The notes under the pieces are model-generated. The model did not search any database. It was given only the letters and a program-made list of their open reading frames with translations, and had not been told where the DNA came from. Position numbers and translations under genes: made by a program. This document shows positions 11,476 through 21,790 of a stretch of 64,000 bases of DNA, piece after piece (the stretch's first letter is position 1; each line of letters starts with the position of its first letter). Origin of the DNA: Strix aluco (lineage: Eukaryota; Chordata; Aves; Strigiformes; Strigidae); contig NC_133939.1 in the NCBI RefSeq assembly GCF_031877795.1, forward strand, positions 8,103,698 to 8,167,697, read 5' to 3'.

Positions 11476-14400
11476 CCCCCGTACACCACCAGGATGACAC
11501 CAGAAGAGTTACATTTCAGAGAGGATGGAAAACCCCACACTTGAGAGCGTCAAACAGACAAGCCTGCCATGGTGCATGGCAATGTCCTGTGTAGACACAC
11601 AAATCACCCTAAAAGTGGTATGGTTAGGCACAGCAAATACCACACCTCATCAGCACAATGCTCGCAGAGCTAACAGGTTGTAAGGCTAGTGAAGCACCAA
11701 ACTGACACGTCCAGCTATGCCTATAACAAGAAAAGTGATTTTCATTAACAGCCAAATCCTCTGTGCACTCTACCTCTGGTGACAGCAAAGTTAAATCATA
11801 CTAGTATGCCATGATATAATAAACATATGCATTGCTGCTGGCCTGTTAATATTATAGTAGACCATGAGATGACATTTGCCACAATAATGGTACACAGTTT
11901 GCCTAATGAAGTAATAGAGCTGAACACAGAGAAAGCAAAATGAATTCCAAGAAAAAATTATTTTTAAAAAGTTTCCCTTTTTTCCTGCCAAATAAGTCTT
12001 TTGGAAATGTATCATTTTGGAAAAATATTTTCTTTGAGGAATATGCTATCAATATAAATTCAGGGAAAAGTAATGTTGCCAAATTCTGACTGCTGTCAGT
12101 GCATTTATAACTAATTCATCTCCTCACGCTAATTATCTAAACTCAGAGGTTTTCTGTCTTTCAGTTCCTGCTACCTTAGGAAGATCAGAAACCATGATTC
12201 AGCAACTTACCTGCTTTTTCTGTTAAGCAATTGTAACAAACAAACTACCTCTACTAAACACTGGAAAATTTAAGTTGTAGTATCACACAACTTGTTTGGG
12301 TTTTCTTTTTAAGAAATGTTCCTGGAGCAGCAGTTGCTAGGTAATACAGTTCATTGATATCCAACTGGTTCCCTAAAATACTAAAGGTACATGGATAAAA
12401 CATTTTGGTATTTTCGGCATAAAGACGCTAGAATTGTCTGCTAAATAGACACATGCAGATCATGTTCAATGCATGGCACATATCTGTAAGGCCTCAGCAG
12501 AAAAACACTGTGGGATATGGGAAGAGGAAAGTCTGGAACCTAAGGGAGGCTTTATGATCAAGCGTTCCTTATTTTCTAAACTGCTTATTACTGAAAGCAT
12601 CATCAGCAACGGGAATGCAGTTTCTTATGCTCTTCCCCTAAACATCCACTTGCTGGCTTCAGCCTAAGGATGCTGAAATAGATGAACTTTTTCTCTTGCC
12701 TAAAACGACTCTTATGTTCTTCTTCAGTTCATTTTTTTTCTCGTAATGACATTCAGTGAACTTCCCTCCCTGCCATGAGAGCTGCTGTAAATATGCCTAA
12801 CAATTTCTCACAGACACACTCTGGGCCATTACACAGGCCCCAGAAACAAAGCAAGGAAAACTGACTTTTCCCATTAAGAAGGAATGGACCAGTGAGCCAT
12901 GTGTGGTCTCCTGGTCACCATAGGGTGCACCCCAGAAGGACACTGGCTGAGGAAGAGTGTGTATGAGTACCTTTTGGAAAGGAGGTCTAGTTATGCAGTT
13001 ACTCCTAGAGTTATACGTGCACTTTGGCACTGTGAAAAATAAAATGAGATCTCCTTGATCATCTTCAGTAACTTTTTTTTTCCCACCTTGCAAAATTACA
13101 GCTGAAGTGCCTGTCGCATCATGTCAGGGGAGCGGGGGTGTCTTATGGTTTGGAGGTTTGTATGACCTGTTGGGAAATAGTTGATTTACGAAAATGCTGT
13201 CTCAAGTCTTTCAAAGGTAATTATGAGTTGAAGATCAGTGTAGCTAATGATTTGAGTAGGAAAAAAAATATAAAAATACCTTAGAAGTGTCAAAATGACT
13301 CAGTCATTAGGCTGGAAAGAGGCATACACTGTGATGTGGTATGTAAGGCTCTCAGCCAGGGCGCATGAGCCCCACTTGAACGCCTGGTGTGCAGAGTTGG
13401 AGAACAACTAGAAGCACAAAAGCTGCAACACAAGAGACAGATCTCCACCAAGTTGTTGCTGTCGGTGCTGCAGCTTGGGAGATAGCAGAATAAGGACATA
13501 GGGACATAGGAATGAATTGCCTGGGCCTTAGGTCAGAACGTAAAAGATTTGGGAAAAAGAGTTTAGTTTCCTTTAGGTTCATTCACATTTCACCAGTTTC
13601 AAATTTCACCACTCTCAGGACCACTGACACAGAAAATACCCACCCTGCTGACCTGGTCTCAGGAGTCCTACGAGAGCATCCCCAACTGATTTCTCTGTGG
13701 AAACTGAGACACGTTTCTCAACAAATACTAGATCACTTCAAAGCTAAACATGTCAGGGCTCAAAGAGAGAAATCAAGTTCACCTGCTCTCCCAAGCAGCA
13801 TATTTAGCTCCTCCAGCATTGAAAGAACACTTCTCTGCTGGGACACTCTTAGCCCTGGTGCACAGCCAAGGTTTGCTGGTGCCTCCCTCAAGCTGTAGGG
13901 TCCTTTCAGAGGACACTAAACACCAGTGAAAAAGCCATGGCCTGGGGTCAGACCTCTGTACTGCCGCAGCAGCTTTCTGGCCCTGGCCTCTCAGCCTCAC
14001 CAGCAACCCACAGGCAGTACTTATGGTCACTTCCTCTACAGAAAAGCTTCATTTCAGCTGTTCCTCTCCACCTATCACCATCAGAGCTTTTGGCTCTCCC
14101 TTTTCTCATCACCCCTGGGGCTGTTCATGGTGTAGATGCTGGAGCAAACACAGAGGCCGATGAAGACAAATCTAATGCTCGGGCTGGTGAAGGCAGGTTG
14201 TGGGATAAACTGAGCTACAGGATCAGCTGTTCCTCCTGGTGATCAACCACAAATAGAGACAGAGACATCTCAGGGCTGAAGCTGTTTCTCATTTCTCCTG
14301 TAGCCACGAGATGGAGCAGCTCAATAACAAACAGCTCTATGGAGCCACTGGATTTAGGTGATGGGACATTTCATCCCAGTTCTGGCTCACCCAGAGGCTG

Positions 14401-17229
14401 CAGGCAGCCCTGGTGGGATGCTGCAATGACCCAAGGCAAGTACATGGCCCATGGTAGGCAGAAGCAAGCTCCAATAGCCTCCTGGCCCATGTCCCAGGTG
14501 AGACACAGGGAGAGGTTGGTGTTCCTGGGTGCCACCCAGTGAGGCCTCATGGCAAGGTCAAAGAGCTCAGAGATGCTCTCAGCCCTCCATGGCAACCCCA
14601 ACTAAGCACATTCTAGCAGTAAAAGCTTGTCTGGAACCATCCCATCTGGTTGCGGCCTTTGTTGCCCAACCTCATGCTGTTTCCTTCTGGCTGGCTTCCA
14701 AAGCCTCCTCCCCAGCACAGAGCTAGTGCAGCCCTTCAAAAAAGAGAAAATCCAGGGGCCTGGGGATATGGGAGGGCAGGGGGCAGGTGAATGAAACTGA
14801 AAAGTGGAGAAGACCTGAAGGGCATCTGGGGGAAATCAAGGGAGAAAGCAAAGGGATCACAGCAGTGGATGCTCTCTCTTCTCAAGCAGAGCAAATATTT
14901 TTCTCACTGGTTAGACTCTGATTTAGGTCAAGAAAAAGCCACCGTGTCTCCACTGCACAACCCTGTGTGGTGCAACAGTTACTGATTCAGCTCCTAAACT
15001 GGAAGGATGTCAGCAGCACCAGCCCCATACTGACACTCTTCCCGAGAGCCAGGACTAACAGCTGAAGAGCCAGGACCACAGCACTGCAGTCTGCAGCGCG
15101 GTCCGGTGTCAGGGCACAGCAACACACTGGCAGTGCCTTGGGATGGCCGGCACAACCTGGCACAGGGAGTCAACAGAGCTTCACTGACTGCCACCCAGGG
15201 ATGCGTGCATGGCCTGAAGGGGAGGGCTGTGGGGCAGTGACAATAGGCAAAGTCCTCAATACTAGCAAAAAAATGCATGTGAGACAGCTTCATCAGGAAA
15301 AAGTAACAAGATGATGCATTCAGCATCTGAAATAGCAGGAAGCAGCCGGTGCTTTGCATGCTGGTGGCATCAGTGACACACGCAGAGATGCCAAGGACAG
15401 AGCAGAGTTTGCAGGGTGTGGTCCTCTTCTCCCTGGTCTGCAAGAAAAGGGACAGCACACTTGGTCTTGCAGACTTCATGAAGAATCATGTCCCATTAGC
15501 ACAAAGTAGGGCCTGTGGCAACAAAAGAAAGCTACCTTGGCTGCCCACAGGTTTCTCACCCTTGTATCACAAGTTACACTATTAATCAACAGTCTGAAAG
15601 TCCTTCATGGACTATCCCAGCCTTTCCATTATGCTTCTCACTCAGTTTCAATCTCCCCTTTCCATCAGCCCTCAGCATCATCCTTTTTCACCCTTTCGAT
15701 TTTGAAGGGAGAGGAGGCTTCACACCTTGTCCCAAGTACATTTGCACACCCTGCACGCCTTCCTGGCCATTTCTCCTCAGATTCCCCCATAAAAAATTCA
15801 TGAGGATGTTTGCTGGAAAAAAAAAACAGATCAACTGCTGGTGGTGGCTAGACTATGATGTGCCAACCTTGGCATTGCTGCTTCTTCATCCTCCCCTTTC
15901 CAAAGCATCTTTCTCCAGACGTGTAGCCACACAGGGCTTTGTGTAGCAAGCGCGCCCAGGGGGGCATGCTTCTGGGCAGCCTCTGGCAAGGTAGGCTGTG
16001 CTTAGGTGGCATGCAAATATGAGTATCAAAGAGAAAATGAGGAAGAAGAGAAAGCTGCAAGTGTGTGAGGGGAAAACCTTCAACGGGAAAGAGAGCGCGT
16101 CTGCTCCAAGTATTGGTGGCAGTATCAGAACTGGCATGTGCAAAGCCCAGGGCAGGAGTACACAGAGCACTCCGGCAGCTGGGCTTACATCCCATGCTGA
16201 CGGCAGCCTCCATTCCTGCCACCCAGGCTGGCTCAGGCCCCAAATGCCTCTTCATGGTAGTGGTACCTTCCCGTGTTGTGTGGGTTTTTTTGTTAATATC
16301 CAAAATACAGTCATGGTCCCAAGACCACTACTGGGTACACAGAAGTGAAACCTAGCTGAAGAATGCGATGAGGTATTGTTCACTCAGAGCTTCTATCATG
16401 ATTTTTTTCCCCTTGGTGGTATTTCTTTTTTTTTTTTTTTCTAAAGTAGAGTCATTTCAACTGAAATACCATGGGGAAACCCCAAGTACTATTTTTTCTC
16501 TCATCTATCCCCCATCCCTTTCACAGATGCACAGTTTGAATTCAGCCAATATAATCCTCAGTTTTGATACTTAAGGAGTATGCAGAGGACCAAGCAAAAC
16601 TACCCCTCTGCCCTTTCTTTCCCCCTTTGGTAAAAAAGATTACAAACACGCATACAACAGGCAAAAAATCTTTTTTTCCCCTTCGCCCCTGAACAAAATC
16701 AGCACCTGACACTCTCCATGGGTACGTTCCCTGCTCCCAAGGAGTATAAACAGATTTAAGAGTAACTCTTGTCTTCTTTTAAAATACCAGCTTGAAGTGA
16801 ACACATCAGATCACCACTGAAAATCAACGATCTCTTTTTCCTTTTTGGTATCATGAAAAGTAAGGGAAACAATGACAGTGATAGCTCAGGATTGAGCTTA
16901 AAGCACATTTTGACAGCTAACACTCTACCCACAATCAATAAAATCATATCATGTAGAAAAAAAAAAATCAGAGAAAGGTCTGTAGGGCCTTCTCTGTTAC
17001 TGGAGACTGTTTTGAATGGGTGACTCAGAGAGACGCTAGCCCCACAAAGCCATGTATTTACATCCTTAAATGAGCTCTGTGTGACATACTACGTACATAG
17101 TGCGTGTATGCAGACACAGTGTGGGGAGACCAATGTTGTAATGGAAATATGTGTTGAAACAAAAAGCAGCAGCACTTCATGCTTTCTGACATCCTGACCA
17201 GCAGTTACTTCGCATGCAGCTCACTCCAC
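11476..17229. other. noncoding flank upstream of GPR55
   Basis: No recognisable coding exon. The longer open frames here (for example 15848-16303 minus and 13512-13898 plus) have no family signature and low-complexity, chance-like composition. A T-rich run lies at about 16426-16441. Two short GAAACTGAG-type strings (such as near 13700) recall MIR tails but are too short to call. Confidence 0.5.
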
Positions 17230-17315
17230 TGCCTTAAAAGAAAACACAGGACTCGCGAATTCTACAAGCTGAGAAGGAGAAAAAGTCAACAACCAGAGCT
17301 AGATACAGCCCAAAG
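17230..17315 (+). other. candidate GPR55 5' noncoding exon ending in a strong donor
   Basis: The sequence CAAAG|GTAAGA at 17311-17321 is a near-consensus splice donor, preceded by a purine-rich stretch that could be 5' UTR. Mammalian GPR55 and related single-coding-exon receptors commonly have one or more upstream noncoding exons. The intron would run 17316-19811 and end at the acceptor before the coding exon. The 5' edge is undefined, there is no clear core promoter, and many such donors occur by chance. RNA-seq junctions would decide it. Confidence 0.25.
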
Positions 17316-19811
17316 GTAAGATGACAAGAGAGAATATTCCATTGTAGCAAAACCTTGCCTTAAAAGCTTTCTTCTTGCTACAGGATCTGAAAACTAAGTA
17401 TATTTTACATAACTTGTTTTGCTTATAGCATATCTACTTTTTTTTTTAAAAGAATGAACAGAGCTACCCTTTGCATTTATGCTTCAAATAATTTTTTTCT
17501 GTTTTGTTTATAAATCTACACAACAGACTAGTCTAAAATGCCTTTTTATCACAACTAGATTTTTCTCAGGTAAAAATTTTGGTTAGAAGGTGAAATTCTA
17601 TTTTTCTAGACCCAGAAATTCCTAGATACATTATCAAACAAACAAACAAACAAAAGACTAATGAAATCTCCCACAGAGGCAATGAGGTAAGAACTTTTTC
17701 AATATTTATTACTTTTCATAATTCTTAAATTAACTTTTCATCACTTTGGCTCTCAGTAATGGGTTCCTTCCCGGTGTTAGACTCGCAGTGTTTCGCTCGA
17801 TGCAGGGGACTCAACAGGAGAGCAGTATATTGGGTTGAGCCTAGGCCACCCTCCTGTACCAGCAGTATATCTGCCCAGGTCATCAGTGTAACCCCTCGTC
17901 TGCCATGGCCCACCTGAATTCAAAGGTTCAGGGACCCAACCCAGCTCCCAACAAACTCCCCAGCCCCATGGCTGTGAGAGGGTTTAACTCCCAGGCAGTG
18001 AACAACCTGCAGCATAACAAGGAGTGCTTCTCCCCTCCAGCCACTCCAATCCCCAAGCACTTGCTTCACAAACTCAGGCTTTTCTGTCCTTTTTTATTTG
18101 AGCAAGTGAATTTCGTTATTTCCCCTCAAAGTTCCTTCAGTCCCTTGCAGATGACAGCAGAGCAGGTGCTGGTGACAGGGTTGCTGCCCCCCTCAGCCAT
18201 GTGCCCCCATGCCTTAGGGGCAGTAGTGCTCTGCAAGGAAGGAGGCTGTTAAGTGCTGTACACAGCCAGCAGCACTGCCTTCTGTGGGGACCAAAGAAAA
18301 CCTGTACCTGCTACAGCGGGACAGAAGCTGCGGATGGATCCCTGAACCTGACCCCGCCAGAGGTATGCTCTCCTGCACCCACAGCCCTGCCAGCACCCCA
18401 CTCTCCTCATCAGGCTGGGTTTCTGGAGCTGGTTTTCTCACTTCTGTAACAGAAACTAGTAACTTACAGAATCATTTGCCGGGCATCACTGTGTCCTTAA
18501 GGAGGAAACAGCCAAGCTGCTCTGGCTTCCTAACAATAATTGCTAGTTCTTAAGTAAGACATTTCCTTTTTTGCTGATCCTAATCTCTCTCAAATCACAG
18601 CGTGGGTGAGCTTACCTCTGAAACACTGTGGGAGTGACGATTTACAGAATGGGAACTTTTACTGCACAGCTGAAAACTGGTTGACAAATCTGAAATGAAA
18701 CAGCATCAAGATCAGTAACTCGTGTAGGAGAGGCACTAGGTCAAAGTAATAACAATTAGAGAACAGCAGACAAAAGTAATTTCTAGGTGCTGACGAAGAT
18801 CTCTGATAGGCTTTATTTACAGGTTACATTTGCTGTGACGGAACTGGCTGGAAGAAAGGACGAGATATTCCTGTGCATTTGCATTTGTAAGCAATTCTAG
18901 CTGAGACCAGCATTGCAGAAACCAATGAGAGCCTTCCTGGTCCTTATCAGGAGAGTCTGAGGGCAGGATCAAGCCAGCACCCTTCCTCTAAAGAAGAGAA
19001 TTACTTCATGACCCCTGCTCAGAGGGTGCCTACCTCAACATTTTTAGCCCCCTCTTTGCAGAGGAGAAACCAGCTGCATGTTTTCTGCAACCCCTGTCTC
19101 TGCAGATACAAATTTATCCACTGTGGTAAGTCTGGATGATTTAGACAAAAGCTTGGGTTCTTAAATCTCATTCTTCCTCTTCTAAAGACCTAACCTCTGC
19201 TAGAAATAGCCTGCTTGCAACTTCTGCCTGCTGCTTTTAGCAAGCTTGTCAGAAGGGCCAGAGGTAACCAGAGCCCCTCTTTGCTCAATGGTGGTGGGAG
19301 AGGGTGCAGGATGGCAATGACTGGGATCTTCACATTAATAAACATCGGGGACCCTTATGCTCTTGGGTCCCCAAAGTGTCCTACGATAGCTTGATTCAGG
19401 TAACCTGATCCAATTAATTGCCTCCATCCCCACAATCCAAATAACCCTAAAATCAGGGGCTGCTACCCTGCCTCTGCAGAGATCGCATCGCTCTAAGGGG
19501 ATGGAGCAGTGACATCTATACTCTGCTGAGCCTAAATTATAGGCAGCACATTTTGGGGTAACAGGTAACAGTGCAAGTGAGGCTTGGACCCCAAAAAGCC
19601 TTGGTCTTCCTTGAGGCACCACTTTGCCCCAAGATCCCTTGGCACTGAGCCACTCCATGTTAGTGGGAGCTGCAATTCAGCACACAGCAACCTGAGAGGA
19701 AAAAGCATCTCCAGGCCTGTGGACACATAGAGACTTCATTGGCCTTTATACCGTGTCTTAAACGTGATCTTCATCCTTCCTTGTGGTGAAGGTGATTTCC
19801 TTCTCTTCCAG
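17316..19811 (+). other. probable GPR55 5' intron ending in a strong acceptor
   Basis: The 3' boundary is well supported: TTTCCTTCTCTTCCAG ends at 19811, a pyrimidine tract plus CAG thirteen bases before the receptor's first ATG. The 5' boundary at 17316 is only a candidate. The segment contains a CAAA microsatellite (17635-17654) and no recognisable coding exon. The open frame beginning at 17905 has no known relatives. Confidence 0.4.
17635..17654. repeat. (CAAA)n microsatellite
   Basis: About five tandem CAAA units. This is simple sequence, probably variable in length. Confidence 0.8.
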
Positions 19812-19824
19812 CATACCTGGAGAT

Positions 19825-20742
19825 ATGAATGACACCCATGTCAAGAGCAATATCAGCAGTACCGTGGAACTGTTCCAGCTCATCATGTACACCCCCACAT
19901 TTACCCTGGGATTGCTGTTCAATGTGATGGCTCTGTCATTCCTGTTTTTTAAGGTTAAAAAGCTCTCCGAATCTACAGTCTACATGATAGCTCTTATTTT
20001 CCTGGATACTTTGCTGTTGTTTACTCTTCCTTTTAAAATCATTTCCTACCACCTTCAGGACAACTGGAACTTGGGGTCTCTGTTTTGCTCCACCTTGGAG
20101 AGTCTTTACTTTGTAAACATGTATGGCAGCATCCTCATCTCCCTCTGCATCTGTGTAGACCGGTACATCGCTATCCAGCACCCTTTCACAGCTCCCACCC
20201 TGCGATCCACCAAGAAAGCTGCTATGGTCTGTGCTGTCATCTGCCTGGGCACCTCGGCCGGGACAATCTCTACTTTCCAACTGCATGGAGAGGGTCAAAA
20301 CATCTCATCCTGCTTCCATAACTTCTCCAAGAACACGTGGGAAAACACAGGCCTGTTGAGCGCCTTGGAGATTACCTTCTTTGGCAGCATGGCAGCCATG
20401 ATCTTCTGCACTGTTCAGACCATCAGGTGTTTGAGAAAGCACAGAAGACCAGACAACCCCCAGACAGACACCACCAGAGCAGAGAAGATAGTGGTGACAA
20501 ACCTTGTGGCGTTTTTGGTCTGTTTCACACCCTATCACGTGGCATACTTCGTGTACTTTTTGGTGAAGAATAACATCATTCACACCAGTTCTCAGCAAGT
20601 GCTACGAGACATTGTTCAGGTCACCCTCTGCTGGGCAAACCTGAACTGCTGTCTTGATGGGGTGTGTTATTATTTTGTTTTAAAGGAGTCCTTGGAAGAC
20701 CCGTTACAAAACAGTGAAAAAACAGCCACGAGAAAGCCTTGA
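19825..20742 (+). CDS. GPR55: GPR55-like class A G-protein-coupled receptor
   Basis: This is a 305-residue seven-transmembrane receptor in one uninterrupted coding exon. Mammalian GPR55 is a plasma-membrane receptor for lysophosphatidylinositol that signals through G12/13 and Gq. The sequence shows N-glycosylation sequons at N2, N9, N159 and N166, TM1 with N33, TM2 with D61, and TM3 with the disulfide cysteine C88 and DRY at 112-114. The ECL2 cysteine is C163, TM6 has CFTP at 233-236, and TM7 has NCCLD with YYFV (about 274-284), a GPR55/GPR35 trait. K71, E92 and Y95 match the GPR55 ligand-pocket positions 2.60, 3.29 and 3.32. The frame is open further upstream, but the first ATG is at 19825, 13 bases after a strong acceptor. 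TM4 lacks the usual W4.50 (C140). Sequence alone also resembles GPR35, but FHNFS...NTW and the ITM2C neighbour favour GPR55. The C-terminal tail is short (about 20 residues). Confidence 0.87.
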   Translation: MNDTHVKSNISSTVELFQLIMYTPTFTLGLLFNVMALSFLFFKVKKLSESTVYMIALIFLDTLLLFTLPFKIISYHLQDNWNLGSLFCSTLESLYFVNMYGSILISLCICVDRYIAIQHPFTAPTLRSTKKAAMVCAVICLGTSAGTISTFQLHGEGQNISSCFHNFSKNTWENTGLLSALEITFFGSMAAMIFCTVQTIRCLRKHRRPDNPQTDTTRAEKIVVTNLVAFLVCFTPYHVAYFVYFLVKNNIIHTSSQQVLRDIVQVTLCWANLNCCLDGVCYYFVLKESLEDPLQNSEKTATRKP

Positions 20743-21790
20743 TTCATGTGCTACATATTAGTTACTTGGGATGATGTGTGGAGATGATTTCATGGAAAGT
20801 GCAGGGTCCTGAACTACTTATCTAAGCAATTTACTTTAAATATTCAGATGTGAAAATAGTTCATAAAACCAAAACTAAGTCCATTCCCAGGGGACTGCTC
20901 CTAACCTTTTTATTTCCGTCCATAATGTTTTGTGTTAGCATTTATGGGTAAAAAGAAATGGAAATATTTCCTATAAAGGGTGATGCATATCTCTTTGGAT
21001 GTGATTCCTCTTTACATTGAAACAGAATTTGTTCACTTATATGTGATAGCATCTTCCAGCCTCCCCATCTGCATGGCACCTGCAAACCTCCCCAGGCCTT
21101 TAGTCCGTACAGACTTCGGCTGCTGAGAAACAGAGATTCCAAGTTTATGGTAAAAAACTTAAGACTAAATTCTATAGCTTCCCCTGCCCTGATTGTGTAC
21201 AGTCATGATCACATACATAAACACCTGTCAGGTTTAGATTTGCACATGCTACTTAAAAAAACAAATTTATTGTAACTCTAAGTCCAAAGGCAGTTTTAGG
21301 TTAATATAGTTACAGCAAGACCTCCATGCCACTCTTCCACTGGCTGACTTGCTCTGCAAGGTACAACTCTTGTTCAAGTGACAGATCCTGTGCATACCAC
21401 ATTGCACTTCTAATATTTCCACTGGCTCAAGTCACCAGATAGCTCAGATTAATTGACTATTCCAGTTCCAGGCTTCCTCACCAGCTCCTTTCCTGCTCAC
21501 AGGCTTTTCATGTATCTGTTCCTTCCTGCTTGGTTACAAACCTAGCTTCATGAACAGAGCCAAACCGAACAAGAGCATGAAATAAAAAGCCTGAGTCCAA
21601 TGTAGTAGCAAACACATGAATCTGAAGGAGCAACCCCCACCTTACTGGGGGATAAAAGCAGCCCTGATCCCTAAAGCAGCAGCCAGCAACATAGGATCCC
21701 AGGGGGAAAGCAACTTTTTGGACCTCGGAGCAAGCTGAGCACTACCATTTCCCAAACAAACAAGGCAATAAAAAATAATCCACCAGCAGG
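20743..21790 (+). other. probable GPR55 3' UTR
   Basis: The AT-rich sequence following the stop has no recognisable element until two AATAAA hexamers. The first, at 21581-21586, would give a 3' UTR of roughly 0.85 kb and the second, at 21767-21772, roughly 1.05 kb. There is no direct evidence of cleavage sites. Confidence 0.45.
21581..21586 (+). terminator. candidate GPR55 poly(A) signal
   Basis: AATAAA is the first canonical hexamer downstream of the GPR55 stop. A second candidate lies at 21767-21772. Confidence 0.4.

Noticed and set aside
13690-13740. short GAAACTGAG string suggestive of a MIR tail
   Set aside because: Only about 15 bases match and no adjacent MIR block follows.
1-17229. 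coding exons of the next gene (such as PSMD1, C2orf72 or SPATA3) upstream of GPR55
   Set aside because: PSMD1 is so conserved that its exons should be obvious, and none of its peptide blocks appears in any frame. No other recognisable exon was seen.
17750-18240. possible LTR-like segment with a long plus-strand open frame beginning at 17905
   Set aside because: It looked repeat-like, but I found no TG...CA ends, primer-binding site, polypurine tract or second copy in the window.
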